A stretch of DNA of 43,379 nt from Verrucomicrobiota bacterium (lineage in GTDB: Bacteria > Verrucomicrobiota > Verrucomicrobiia > Opitutales > Opitutaceae). A model generated the notes under the pieces. That model did no database searches. It was given only the letters and a program-made list of their open reading frames with translations, and was not told the origin of the DNA. The stretch is taken from assembly GCA_023446735.1 (NCBI GenBank), contig JAEXPQ010000134.1, forward strand, positions 1-43,379, written 5' to 3'. Shown here piece after piece: positions 25,136-32,907 of the stretch; the stretch's first letter is position 1; the number at the start of each line of letters is the position of its first letter. The position numbers and the translations under genes were made by a program.

Positions 25136-27544
25136 ATGCTCTCCGACCTCCGTCTCGCCCTCCGCACCCTCCTGAAGTCGCCGGGGTTCACCGCTATCGC
25201 CGTGCTGACCCTCGCGTTGGGCATCGGGCTGAGCACCTCGGCCTTCTCGCTGACCAACGTCCTGCTCTTCCGCTCCCTCCCTTACCCCGCGAGCGATCGG
25301 CTCGTGCGCGTCTTCCGCACCACGCCCCAGTCCCAGCAAAACGGCCACGCCCCCGGCAACGCCCTCGATATCCGCGCCGCCATCACCACCTGTGCCCCCG
25401 TCGGCCTCTTCTCCTACGACTCCCTCGCCCTCGCCGAGCCCGACCAGCCCGCCGTTCAGATCAACGCCGTCAACTTCAGCGCCGACTTTTTCAACCTCCT
25501 CGGCGTCGCCCCGGCCCACGGCCGCCTCTTCGCCCCCGACGAGGACCAACCGGGCAAGAGCGCCGTCGGCGTCCTCACCCACCGGATGTGGACTCGCCGT
25601 TTCGCCGCCGACCCGCAGGTCATCGGCCGCACCCTCCGCATCAACGGCGAGAACGCCACCGTCATCGGGGTGCTCCCCGCCTCGTTCGAGGCACCGCTGG
25701 TCTGGGGCCCGTGCGACATCGTGCGCCCGCTCACCCAGCAGACCACCTTCCCCGCCGACCGCACCAACTCGTGGATGGGCATTGTCGGGCGCCTCAAGCC
25801 CGGGGTCTCCCTCGCGCAGGCCCACAGCGAACTGCGCACCATCGGCGCCCGTCTCGCCCAGGACCACCCCAAGGAACTCGGCACCGACAGCCTCCGCGCC
25901 GTCTCCCTCCACGACTCCAACATGGACTCGGTCAGCCGTATGATCCTCTGGATGATGCCCGTCCTCTCCACGATGGTGCTCGTCATCGCCTGCGCCAACC
26001 TCGCCAACCTCCTGCTCGCCCGCTCCCTGGGCCGCAGCCGCGAGTTCGCCATCCGCTCGGCCCTCGGCGCCAGCCGCTCCCAGCTCATGCGCCCGTTGCT
26101 TGCCGAGAGCGCCGTGCTTGCCGTCGCCGCCGGCATCGTCGGCCTCCTCGTCGCCGCTTGGGGCGCCTCGCTCCTCGGCCGCAACCTCAACGTCAACGGC
26201 GACCCCCTCTCCATCCCGCTCGACGGCCGCGTGCTCGCCTTCGCCGCCATCAGCGCCGTCGTCAGCGCCCTCGCCTTCGGTCTCGCTCCCGCTTGGCTCG
26301 CCTCCCGCGCCTCCGCCGCCGACAGCCTCAAGGATGGCGCCCGCGGGTCCACCGCCGGCCGCGCGCACCCCCGCCTCAAATACACCCTGGTCGCCGCCGA
26401 ACTCGCCTTCACCCTCATCCTCGTGGGCGTGGCCGGCGCCTTCGCCCTCGGCGCCCGCGGCTTCGTCGCCCGCGACCTCGGCTGGAACCCCGAGGGCCTG
26501 TACTCGGGCTTCCTGGTCACCCCGTGGAACCGCTACCACGACGACGAGAAACTCCGCACCTTCCACCGCGAACTCCTCGAACGCCTCGCGTCCCTCCCCG
26601 GCGTCACCCACGCCGCCATCGCCACCAACGTGCCGCTCTACGCCTACTTCGGCGGCGACAACGTCACCCCCGAGGGCCAGACCTTCGCCCCGGGCAAGGA
26701 ACCGGCCGTCACCTCCATCCCCGTCTCCGCCGACTTCTTCGCCGCCATGGGCATCCCTGTGCGCTCCGGCACGGTCTTCCCCGCCGATCTCCGCGCCGAT
26801 GCCCGCCCCATGATCGTCGTCAACGAAACCCTCGCCCGCCGTTTCTGGCCCGGCGAGGACGCCGTCGGCAAACGCCTCCGGATGAAGGAGCGCGACGAAC
26901 TCGCCGAGATCGTCGCCGTCGTGGGCGATGTGCAGATGGCTGCCAACCTCGGCAGCCCGTCGACCCGGCTCCAAGTGTACCGGCCGCTCGTGAATTTCCC
27001 GCCCCGCTACAAGGCGCTCATCCTGCGCACTTCCGTGCCACCCGAATCCATCTCCGAGTCCGTCCGCCGCGCCGTGGCCGCGCTCGACCCCGACCTCCCC
27101 GTCGCCGGCGGCGGCTCCGTGCGCGAATCGATCGACCGCAACATGGACAACATCAACCTCGTCATCGCCAACCTCGCCATCTTCGCCGGCATGGGCCTGC
27201 TCATCGCCATCGTCGGCCTCTACGGCGTGATCGCCCACCTCACCGCCCAGCGCACCCGCGACATCGGGGTGCGCATAGCCCTCGGCGCCGACTACCGCTC
27301 GATCGTCACCATGGTCTTCCGGCAAAGCGCGCTGCTCTTCGCGCTCGGCATGCTGCTCGGCTTGCCCGGGTATGTCGCCGTCTACCGGTTACTCGGCAAC
27401 ACCATGCCTTCGATGCCGTTCCCCGGCTACTGGCTCGCCGCTGCCATTCTCGCCGTCCTCGGCGTGGCCACCCTCGCGGCCAGCTTCTGGCCCGCCCACC
27501 GCGCCGCCCGCACCAATCCCCTCATCGCCCTCCGCGCCGACTGA
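25136..27544 (+). CDS. ADOP-family duplicated MacB/FtsX permease, paralogue 1
   Basis: 802 aa. Two fused permease modules: TM1 (about 17-40, FTAIAVLTLALGIG), MacB-type periplasmic domain (about 45-240), FtsX transmembrane block (about 268-400, with VLVIACANLANLLLARS ... REFAIRSALGASRSQL), then TM (about 412-435), second periplasmic domain (about 440-660) and C-terminal FtsX block (about 670-800, GLYGVIAHLTAQRTRDIGVRIALGAD). This is the acidobacterial-duplicated-orphan-permease architecture. It contains no ATP-binding motifs, and no ATPase gene is beside it. The substrate is unknown; relatives do lipoprotein extrusion or macrolide/peptide efflux. Translation starts directly after a heptad repeat. 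First gene of the array; 241 nt separate it from the divergent receptor gene. Confidence 0.92.
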   Translation: MLSDLRLALRTLLKSPGFTAIAVLTLALGIGLSTSAFSLTNVLLFRSLPYPASDRLVRVFRTTPQSQQNGHAPGNALDIRAAITTCAPVGLFSYDSLALAEPDQPAVQINAVNFSADFFNLLGVAPAHGRLFAPDEDQPGKSAVGVLTHRMWTRRFAADPQVIGRTLRINGENATVIGVLPASFEAPLVWGPCDIVRPLTQQTTFPADRTNSWMGIVGRLKPGVSLAQAHSELRTIGARLAQDHPKELGTDSLRAVSLHDSNMDSVSRMILWMMPVLSTMVLVIACANLANLLLARSLGRSREFAIRSALGASRSQLMRPLLAESAVLAVAAGIVGLLVAAWGASLLGRNLNVNGDPLSIPLDGRVLAFAAISAVVSALAFGLAPAWLASRASAADSLKDGARGSTAGRAHPRLKYTLVAAELAFTLILVGVAGAFALGARGFVARDLGWNPEGLYSGFLVTPWNRYHDDEKLRTFHRELLERLASLPGVTHAAIATNVPLYAYFGGDNVTPEGQTFAPGKEPAVTSIPVSADFFAAMGIPVRSGTVFPADLRADARPMIVVNETLARRFWPGEDAVGKRLRMKERDELAEIVAVVGDVQMAANLGSPSTRLQVYRPLVNFPPRYKALILRTSVPPESISESVRRAVAALDPDLPVAGGGSVRESIDRNMDNINLVIANLAIFAGMGLLIAIVGLYGVIAHLTAQRTRDIGVRIALGADYRSIVTMVFRQSALLFALGMLLGLPGYVAVYRLLGNTMPSMPFPGYWLAAAILAVLGVATLAASFWPAHRAARTNPLIALRAD

Positions 27545-27593
27545 CGGGATTCTCAGACCTCTGATCCCCCTCCCCTCCACCTCTGCTCCTGCT

Positions 27594-27642
27594 CGCTTCA
27601 GGGTTCAGAGTTCAGAGTTCAGAGTGCAATGTTCAGTGTTCC
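27594..27642 (+). repeat. Heptad repeat block (GAGTTCA type) after permease 1
   Basis: Seven consecutive 7-mers; two are perfect GAGTTCA (27608-27621) and the others differ at 1-4 positions. It lies 50 nt after the permease 1 stop. Confidence 0.75.
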
Positions 27643-27676
27643 GCCACCGAGTACCGTCCCCTTCGTCTCGTCCTCC

Positions 27677-27747
27677 TACTCGTTCTCTCTTCCATCCTCC
27701 GAACCCGTCACCGCCCCCAAACCCGAGAACGAGAAGGAGAACGAGTA
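27677..27747. repeat. Inverted repeat in the permease 1-2 spacer
   Basis: TACTCGTTCTC at 27677-27687 and its perfect complement GAGAACGAGTA at 27737-27747 enclose 49 nt. The right arm is preceded by further GAGAA(C/G)-type hexamers (27725-27740). Confidence 0.65.
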
Positions 27748-27783
27748 CGATCTCCGCACCTCCGGCCGCCGACCCTCCGCCTG

Positions 27784-27810
27784 ATCGCAAATCGGCAATC
27801 CAAATCTAAG
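27784..27810 (+). repeat. Heptad repeat array ending at the start codon of permease 2
   Basis: Units ATCGCAA (27784-27790) and ATCGGCA (27791-27797), a 6-nt unit and ATCTAAG end directly at ATG 27811. Less regular CCGCC-type heptads extend upstream to about 27756. Confidence 0.7.
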
Positions 27811-30210
27811 ATGTTATCGGACCTCCGCTACGCCCTCCGCCAGCTCGTGAAAGCCCCCGGCTTCTCCGCCGTGGCCATCCTCACCCTCGCTCTCGGCATC
27901 GGAGCCAACACCGCGATCTTCAGCGTGGTCGAGGCGATCCTCCTTTCGCCGCTGCCGTACCCCGAGTCCAACCGCCTCGTCCAGATCTTCCACGGTCCCA
28001 CGCCCGGCGCCCGCGGCAGCGCCGACGGCGGCACCTTCCTCGACTGGCAACAGCACGCCAAGTCGCTCGAGTCCATCGCCGCCCTGCACAACGTCACCTT
28101 CAACCTCTCCGGCGTCGCCGAGCCCGCGCAGATCTCCGGCTACGCCGTCACGGCCGACTACCTCCGCGTTTTCCGACTCCAACCCCGCCTCGGCCGCGAT
28201 TTTGCCGCGGAGGAGGACTCGGCCGGCGGCGACAACTTCGTCGCCATCCTTAGCCATGAGTCGTGGCAGCGCCGCTTCGGGGGCGACCCGACCATCGTCG
28301 GCCGTCCCATCCGCCTCGATGGCCGCGCCTACACCGTCGTCGGCATCCTCGGGCCCAACGCCATCAACGGCGACCCCGCCGAGTTTCTCGTCCCGGCCGC
28401 GATCGGCGCTGCCGAATACAAGCAGAAGCGAAACTACAACTACGTCTGCACCGTCTTCGGCCGCCTCAAGCCCGGCGCCGCCCTCGCACAGACCCAGGCC
28501 GAGCTCGCGGCCGCCGCCCAGCGGCTCGACTCGCTCTACCCGCCCAACAAGTCGGGCTGGGCCGTCACCGTCGTCTCACTCCACGACGCCAACACCTCCG
28601 GCACCCAGCCCTATCTGCTGATGCTGATGGCCATCGTCGCCGTCGTGCTCCTGATCGCCTGTGCCAACGTCGCCAACCTCCTGCTCGCCCGTGCCGCCAC
28701 CCGCCAGACCGAGATCGCCGTGCGCATCGCCCTCGGCGCCGGCGCCGGCCGCATCGTCCGTCTGCTCCTCGTCGAGAGCACCCTCCTCTCCCTGCTCGGC
28801 GGCGCCGCCGGCCTGCTCGTCGCCACCTACGCGATGGAGCCGCTCATCGCCTACGCGACCAGCTCCCTCGGTACGACGCTCGGCGTCACCCTTCATCCGG
28901 TCGTCCTTGGCTTCACCTTACTGATCTCGCTCGCCACCGGCATCGGCTTCGGCCTCGTCCCGGCGCTGCGCGTCGCCCGGCCCGAGCTCTCCCACGACCT
29001 CAAGGAAAGCTCGCGCGGTTCCTCCGGCGGCTCCCGGCATCGCCTCCAGCGCCTCTTCATCGTCGCGGAGACAGCCCTCACCGTCGTTCTCCTCTTCGCC
29101 GCCGGCCTGCTGCTGCGCAGCTTCATGATGACGCTCCGGGCCGATATCGGCATGAACCGCGAAAACGTGCTGCTCTTCGAACTCACCCAGAACAGCGATT
29201 CCGCCCCCACCCCGGCCCACCGCGTCCGCTTCATCCAGGCCGTCCTGCGCGAGATCTCCGCCCTGCCGGGCGTGGCCGCCGCCGGGATGACCTCCTCCGC
29301 CCCCTTCAACAACCGCAACTTCTACGGCGACACGATCCGCCGCGCCGAGATCGCCGACGCCAAGGCCGACAGCCGGACCGGCTTCGACGGCATCGCCGGC
29401 GACATCTTCGCCGCGCTGGGTACGCCGCTGCTGCGCGGTCGCAACCTCGCGGAGGCGGACAGTATCGACGGCGCCGCCAAGGTCGTCGTCGTCAACCAAG
29501 CCCTGGCCCGCCAGCTCTTCCCCGACCCCGATCCGCTCGGGCACCACGTGCGGTTCAAGGACGTCGACCGCGAGATCGTCGGCATCGTCGGCAATATTAG
29601 CCTCTACCAGCCCGATGTGCCGCCGCCCCCGATGCTCTACCTGCCCGTCATCGACTTTCCCTGGTCGGTCAGCATCGCCGTGCGCGCGCACGGTTCACCG
29701 CTCGCGCTGGGAGAAGGCATCCGCCGCGCCGTCCGCGCCGTCGACCCCGATCAACCGATCGCGAACCTCCGCACCATGCAGCAGGCCGTCGACAACGCCT
29801 TCACGCTCCGGCTGCGCCGCACGATGCTCATCCTGGTCGGCAGTTTCGCCGGCATCGCCCTCGTGCTCGCCTGCGTCGGCCTCTACGGCGTCATGTCGTA
29901 TTCGGTGACTCAACGCACACGCGAGATCGGCGTGCGCATCGCCCTCGGTGCCGATGCGAACCACGTCCTGCGGCAGGTGCTCCGCGGCGGACTGTGGCTG
30001 GTCCTGCTCGGTATCCTGATCGGAGCGGTCGGCAGCATCGCCACCGGCTACGCGCTGGCCAGCCAGCTCTACGGCACGCAACTGGCGGACGCCGGCGTGG
30101 TCTTCGTTCTCGTCGCCGGTGCGCTGAGCGCCGTCGCGGCCCTCGCCTGCTGGCTCCCCGCCCGCCGTGCCACCCGCGTCGACCCCATGATCGCCCTCCG
30201 GGCGGATTAG
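27811..30210 (+). CDS. ADOP-family duplicated MacB/FtsX permease, paralogue 2
   Basis: 799 aa. Closest of the set to the generic family pattern: LRYALRQLVKAPGFSAVAILTLALGIGANTAIFSVVEAILLSPLPYP at the N-terminus (TM1 about 18-42), MacB periplasmic domain (about 48-240), FtsX block 1 (about 269-400, LIACANVANLLLARAATRQTEIAVRIALGAG), TM about 413-435, second periplasmic domain (about 440-650), and FtsX block 2 (about 668-797, VGLYGVMSYSVTQRTREIGVRIALGAD). It has no ATPase motif. The 3' end (RRATRVDPMIALRAD) followed by GGAGGA is the tail copied as a remnant after permease 5. ATG 27811 has no Shine-Dalgarno. Confidence 0.93.
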   Translation: MLSDLRYALRQLVKAPGFSAVAILTLALGIGANTAIFSVVEAILLSPLPYPESNRLVQIFHGPTPGARGSADGGTFLDWQQHAKSLESIAALHNVTFNLSGVAEPAQISGYAVTADYLRVFRLQPRLGRDFAAEEDSAGGDNFVAILSHESWQRRFGGDPTIVGRPIRLDGRAYTVVGILGPNAINGDPAEFLVPAAIGAAEYKQKRNYNYVCTVFGRLKPGAALAQTQAELAAAAQRLDSLYPPNKSGWAVTVVSLHDANTSGTQPYLLMLMAIVAVVLLIACANVANLLLARAATRQTEIAVRIALGAGAGRIVRLLLVESTLLSLLGGAAGLLVATYAMEPLIAYATSSLGTTLGVTLHPVVLGFTLLISLATGIGFGLVPALRVARPELSHDLKESSRGSSGGSRHRLQRLFIVAETALTVVLLFAAGLLLRSFMMTLRADIGMNRENVLLFELTQNSDSAPTPAHRVRFIQAVLREISALPGVAAAGMTSSAPFNNRNFYGDTIRRAEIADAKADSRTGFDGIAGDIFAALGTPLLRGRNLAEADSIDGAAKVVVVNQALARQLFPDPDPLGHHVRFKDVDREIVGIVGNISLYQPDVPPPPMLYLPVIDFPWSVSIAVRAHGSPLALGEGIRRAVRAVDPDQPIANLRTMQQAVDNAFTLRLRRTMLILVGSFAGIALVLACVGLYGVMSYSVTQRTREIGVRIALGADANHVLRQVLRGGLWLVLLGILIGAVGSIATGYALASQLYGTQLADAGVVFVLVAGALSAVAALACWLPARRATRVDPMIALRAD

Positions 30211-30224
30211 GAGGAAACGAGCCC

Positions 30225-30324
30225 GTTGAAGTCGGAAGTTTAGGTTGAAGCGCAAACCACCGAATCCGCCCCCACCGCGCTCCACCAGCCGCCTTTCTCT
30301 TCAACCTCAACTTTCAACTTCAAC
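30225..30324. repeat. MITE-like inverted-repeat element, copy 1 (before permease 3)
   Basis: Left arm 30225-30250 (GTTGAAG... GGTTGAAG) and right arm 30299-30324 are inverted copies matching at 23 of 26 positions. The 48-nt interior (CGCAAACCACCGAA start, CCAGCCGCCTTTC end) is shared with copy 2 at 38029-38141. Confidence 0.75.
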
Positions 30325-30332
30325 CTCTTCCC

Positions 30333-32759
30333 GTGCTCTCCGACCTCCGCTACGCCCTCCGCTCGCTCGCCAAGGCTCCGGGCCTCGTCGCAGCGGTCGT
30401 CTTGACCCTCGCGCTGGGTATCGGCGCCACGACCACCGTCTTCTGCTGGCGCCGGAACATGCTGCACAACCCCGTGCCGGGCGCCACCGATCCGCAACAA
30501 CTGCGTGTGCTCGTCACCGACCATGCCGATAGTCGCTGGCACACCGTCTCCCCGCCGGACCTCGCCGACGTGCGCGCCGCCGAGCAGGTCTTCGCCGGCG
30601 TCGTCGCCTCCCAGGTCACCCCGGCCTGCCTCTACCTCGACGGCCAGCCGACCTGGCTCTACGGCCAGATCGTCACGGCCAACTTCTTCGAGGTCCTCGG
30701 CGTTCGCGCGCTCCATGGCCGCACTTTCCGCCCCGACGAGGATCAGCACCCCGGCGGCGACAACGTCGTCGTGCTCAGCGAACGTTTCTGGCGCCGCAAA
30801 TTCGCCGCCGATCCCGGGGTCGTCGGTCGTGCGGTCGAGCTCAACCGCCATCCGTTCACCGTGATCGGCATCGTGCCGGAGCGGTTCCAGGGCACGATGA
30901 GCGGCCTGGCCTGCGAGTTCTGGGCGCCAGTGAGCATGCACCGCCAAGTGGCCAACTTCGGCTCCCTGCAGAACCGCAAGGACCGCTGGCTCCACACCCA
31001 GCTGCGTCTCGCCCCCGGGGTCGATGACGCCACCGCCCAGACGGCGCTCGACGCGATCTCCGCGCGCCTGACCGTCGCGTACCCGGATTCCAACCGCAAC
31101 ATCCACCTGCGCCTGCTGCCCTTCGCCCGGGCCCCCTACGGGGCGCAACCCGTGCTGTTGCCCGCGTTGAAGATCCTGCTCGTGGTCTGTTTCGGCGTGC
31201 TGCTCATCTGCGCCGCCAACATCGCCAATCTCCTGCTCGCCCGCGCCACCACCCGCCAGGGTGAGATCGGCATCCGCCTCGCCCTCGGGGCCGGCCGCCT
31301 GCCGCTGCTCCGCCTGCTGCTCGCGGAGACGGTCTGGTTCGTCCTCGCCGGCGGCATCGGCGGCATCCTCGTCGCCACCTGGGCGATCGAACTGCTCGCG
31401 CACCTCACGCCGCCCAGCCACCTACCGATCCGCATCGCCAACGAGTTGGACCTCCCGACCTTCGGCTTCTCCGCCGCCATCGCCCTCGGCACCGGCCTCC
31501 TGTTCGGACTGGTCCCCGCCTGGCTCTCCACGCGTCCCGATCTCAACCACGTGCTCAAGGACGGCGGACGCCACACCGGCGGCACCGGCCCGCACCTGCT
31601 CCGCCGCCTGCTCGTCGTCACCGAGATCGCGCTCGCCCTCACCCTGCTCGTCGGCGCCGGGCTCTGCATCCGCAGTGTGCAGAAGGCGCGGCGCGCCGAC
31701 TTCGGCGTCGACACCGGCAACGTCCTCCTCGCCGGACTGCGGGTCGGGATGCACGGCTACACCGAGGAGACCGCCGAGGGCTTCTACGCCCGGCTCCAGC
31801 AGGAGGTCGCCGCGCTTCCGGGCGTCGTCGACGCCGCGCTCGGCAGCACCTTCCCGCTCGGCCTCGAACGCGGTCCGCAGCTCACCGTCGAACCCGCCGG
31901 CTACGTGCCGCAGCCCAACGAGGACACCACGCTGCCCTACGCCATCGTTTCGCCGCGGTACTTCGCCACTCTGCGCACGCCGTTGCTCGCGGGCCGCGAT
32001 TTCACCGATCTCGACGACGCCCGCAGCCGGCCGGTCGCGATCGTCAACGAGGCCTTCGCCCGCCGTTTCTGGCCCGGCCTCGATCCCCTCGGCCGCACCT
32101 TCCGAGCCCGCGGCCGCGAACGGACCGTCGTCGGCGTCGTGAAGACCGTCACCCAATACGCGGTCGGCGAGCGTCCGCAGGAATTCTTCTATCTGCCCTA
32201 CCGGCAGGGCGTGTGGGATCTCAACCTCGGGCTCAGCATCCGGACGTCCGGTTCGCCACTCGCCGTGCTCCCGACGCTGCGCAGCCAACTCCACCGGATC
32301 GATCCGGCCGTCGAGCTCTGGGGCACGATGCCGATGAACGAATACATGCAGGGGGCGTTCCTCGCGCACACCTTCGCGATGCGGCTGCTGCTTGGTCTGG
32401 GCGTCGTCGCATTGCTGCTGGCCGCGCTCGGGGTCTACGCCGTGATGACCTACGCGGTGAACCAGCGCCGCACCGAGTTCGGCGTGCGCCTGGCGCTCGG
32501 CGCCGACGCCCCGGGACTCCTTCGGTTGGTGCTTCGCGAGGGACTCGGTCTTGCGGCCCTCGGAATCGGCGCCGGGCTCGTGCTCGCGACCTCGGCTTCG
32601 CACCTGCTCGCGGGCTTGCTCTTCGAGGTGAGCCCCGTCGACCCGGCAACCTTCGTGGTGATTCCCGTGATCCTGACCGCGGTCGCCTGTCTCGCCTGCC
32701 TGATCCCCGCCCGCCGCGCCACCCGCGTCGACCCCATGGTCGCCCTCCGCTCCGAGTAG
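30333..32759 (+). CDS. ADOP-family duplicated MacB/FtsX permease, paralogue 3
   Basis: 808 aa from GTG 30333, which gives the family-typical beginning (M)LSDLRYALRSLAKAPG; no other start is near. The architecture is as in the other paralogues: TM1 about 17-36 but followed by an unusual CWRRNMLHNPVPGATDP in place of the common LLRPLPYP. FtsX block 1 about 275-400 (LLICAANIANLLLARATTRQGEIGIRLALGAG). Second half from about 425. FtsX block 2 about 680-805 (GVYAVMTYAVNQRRTEFGVRLALGAD). The NPVPG segment, VLLAGLRVGMHGY and overall length pair it with paralogue 4, indicating a recent tandem duplication. A MITE-like element ends 8 nt before the start codon. There is no ATPase. Confidence 0.92.
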   Translation: MLSDLRYALRSLAKAPGLVAAVVLTLALGIGATTTVFCWRRNMLHNPVPGATDPQQLRVLVTDHADSRWHTVSPPDLADVRAAEQVFAGVVASQVTPACLYLDGQPTWLYGQIVTANFFEVLGVRALHGRTFRPDEDQHPGGDNVVVLSERFWRRKFAADPGVVGRAVELNRHPFTVIGIVPERFQGTMSGLACEFWAPVSMHRQVANFGSLQNRKDRWLHTQLRLAPGVDDATAQTALDAISARLTVAYPDSNRNIHLRLLPFARAPYGAQPVLLPALKILLVVCFGVLLICAANIANLLLARATTRQGEIGIRLALGAGRLPLLRLLLAETVWFVLAGGIGGILVATWAIELLAHLTPPSHLPIRIANELDLPTFGFSAAIALGTGLLFGLVPAWLSTRPDLNHVLKDGGRHTGGTGPHLLRRLLVVTEIALALTLLVGAGLCIRSVQKARRADFGVDTGNVLLAGLRVGMHGYTEETAEGFYARLQQEVAALPGVVDAALGSTFPLGLERGPQLTVEPAGYVPQPNEDTTLPYAIVSPRYFATLRTPLLAGRDFTDLDDARSRPVAIVNEAFARRFWPGLDPLGRTFRARGRERTVVGVVKTVTQYAVGERPQEFFYLPYRQGVWDLNLGLSIRTSGSPLAVLPTLRSQLHRIDPAVELWGTMPMNEYMQGAFLAHTFAMRLLLGLGVVALLLAALGVYAVMTYAVNQRRTEFGVRLALGADAPGLLRLVLREGLGLAALGIGAGLVLATSASHLLAGLLFEVSPVDPATFVVIPVILTAVACLACLIPARRATRVDPMVALRSE

Positions 32760-32774
32760 CCGCCCGCGCGAAAG

Positions 32775-32802
32775 CACCAAGTTCCAAGGGCCAAGTTCCA
32801 CC
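32775..32802 (+). repeat. Heptad repeat block (xxCCAAG type) after permease 3
   Basis: Four 7-mers in register: CACCAAG, then TTCCAAG at 32782-32788, then two more ending in CCAAG and CCACC. It lies 15 nt after the permease 3 stop. Confidence 0.6.
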
Positions 32803-32810
32803 GTCTGTGG

Positions 32811-32830
32811 CGCTGCTCGCGAGAGCAGCG
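32811..32830. other. Hairpin with GCGA tetraloop between heptad blocks
   Basis: A perfect 8-bp stem (CGCTGCTC 32811-32818 with GAGCAGCG 32823-32830) capped by GCGA, a GNRA-type tetraloop. There is no T-run, so it is not an ordinary terminator. It separates the heptad blocks at 32775-32802 and 32831-32907. Confidence 0.6.
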
Positions 32831-32907
32831 ACTCCGACCTCCGTCCACCGGCGACCGGCCACCGCCCACCCTCCGCCCAATCGCAAATTGGCAATCCCAA
32901 ATCGAAA
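32831..32907 (+). repeat. Eleven-unit heptad array ending at the start codon of permease 4
   Basis: 77 nt divide exactly into 11 units of 7. The first seven are C-rich (for example CCTCCGT, CCACCGG) and the last four are ATCGCAA-like (32880-32907). The next base is the A of ATG 32908. No Shine-Dalgarno. Confidence 0.8.
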
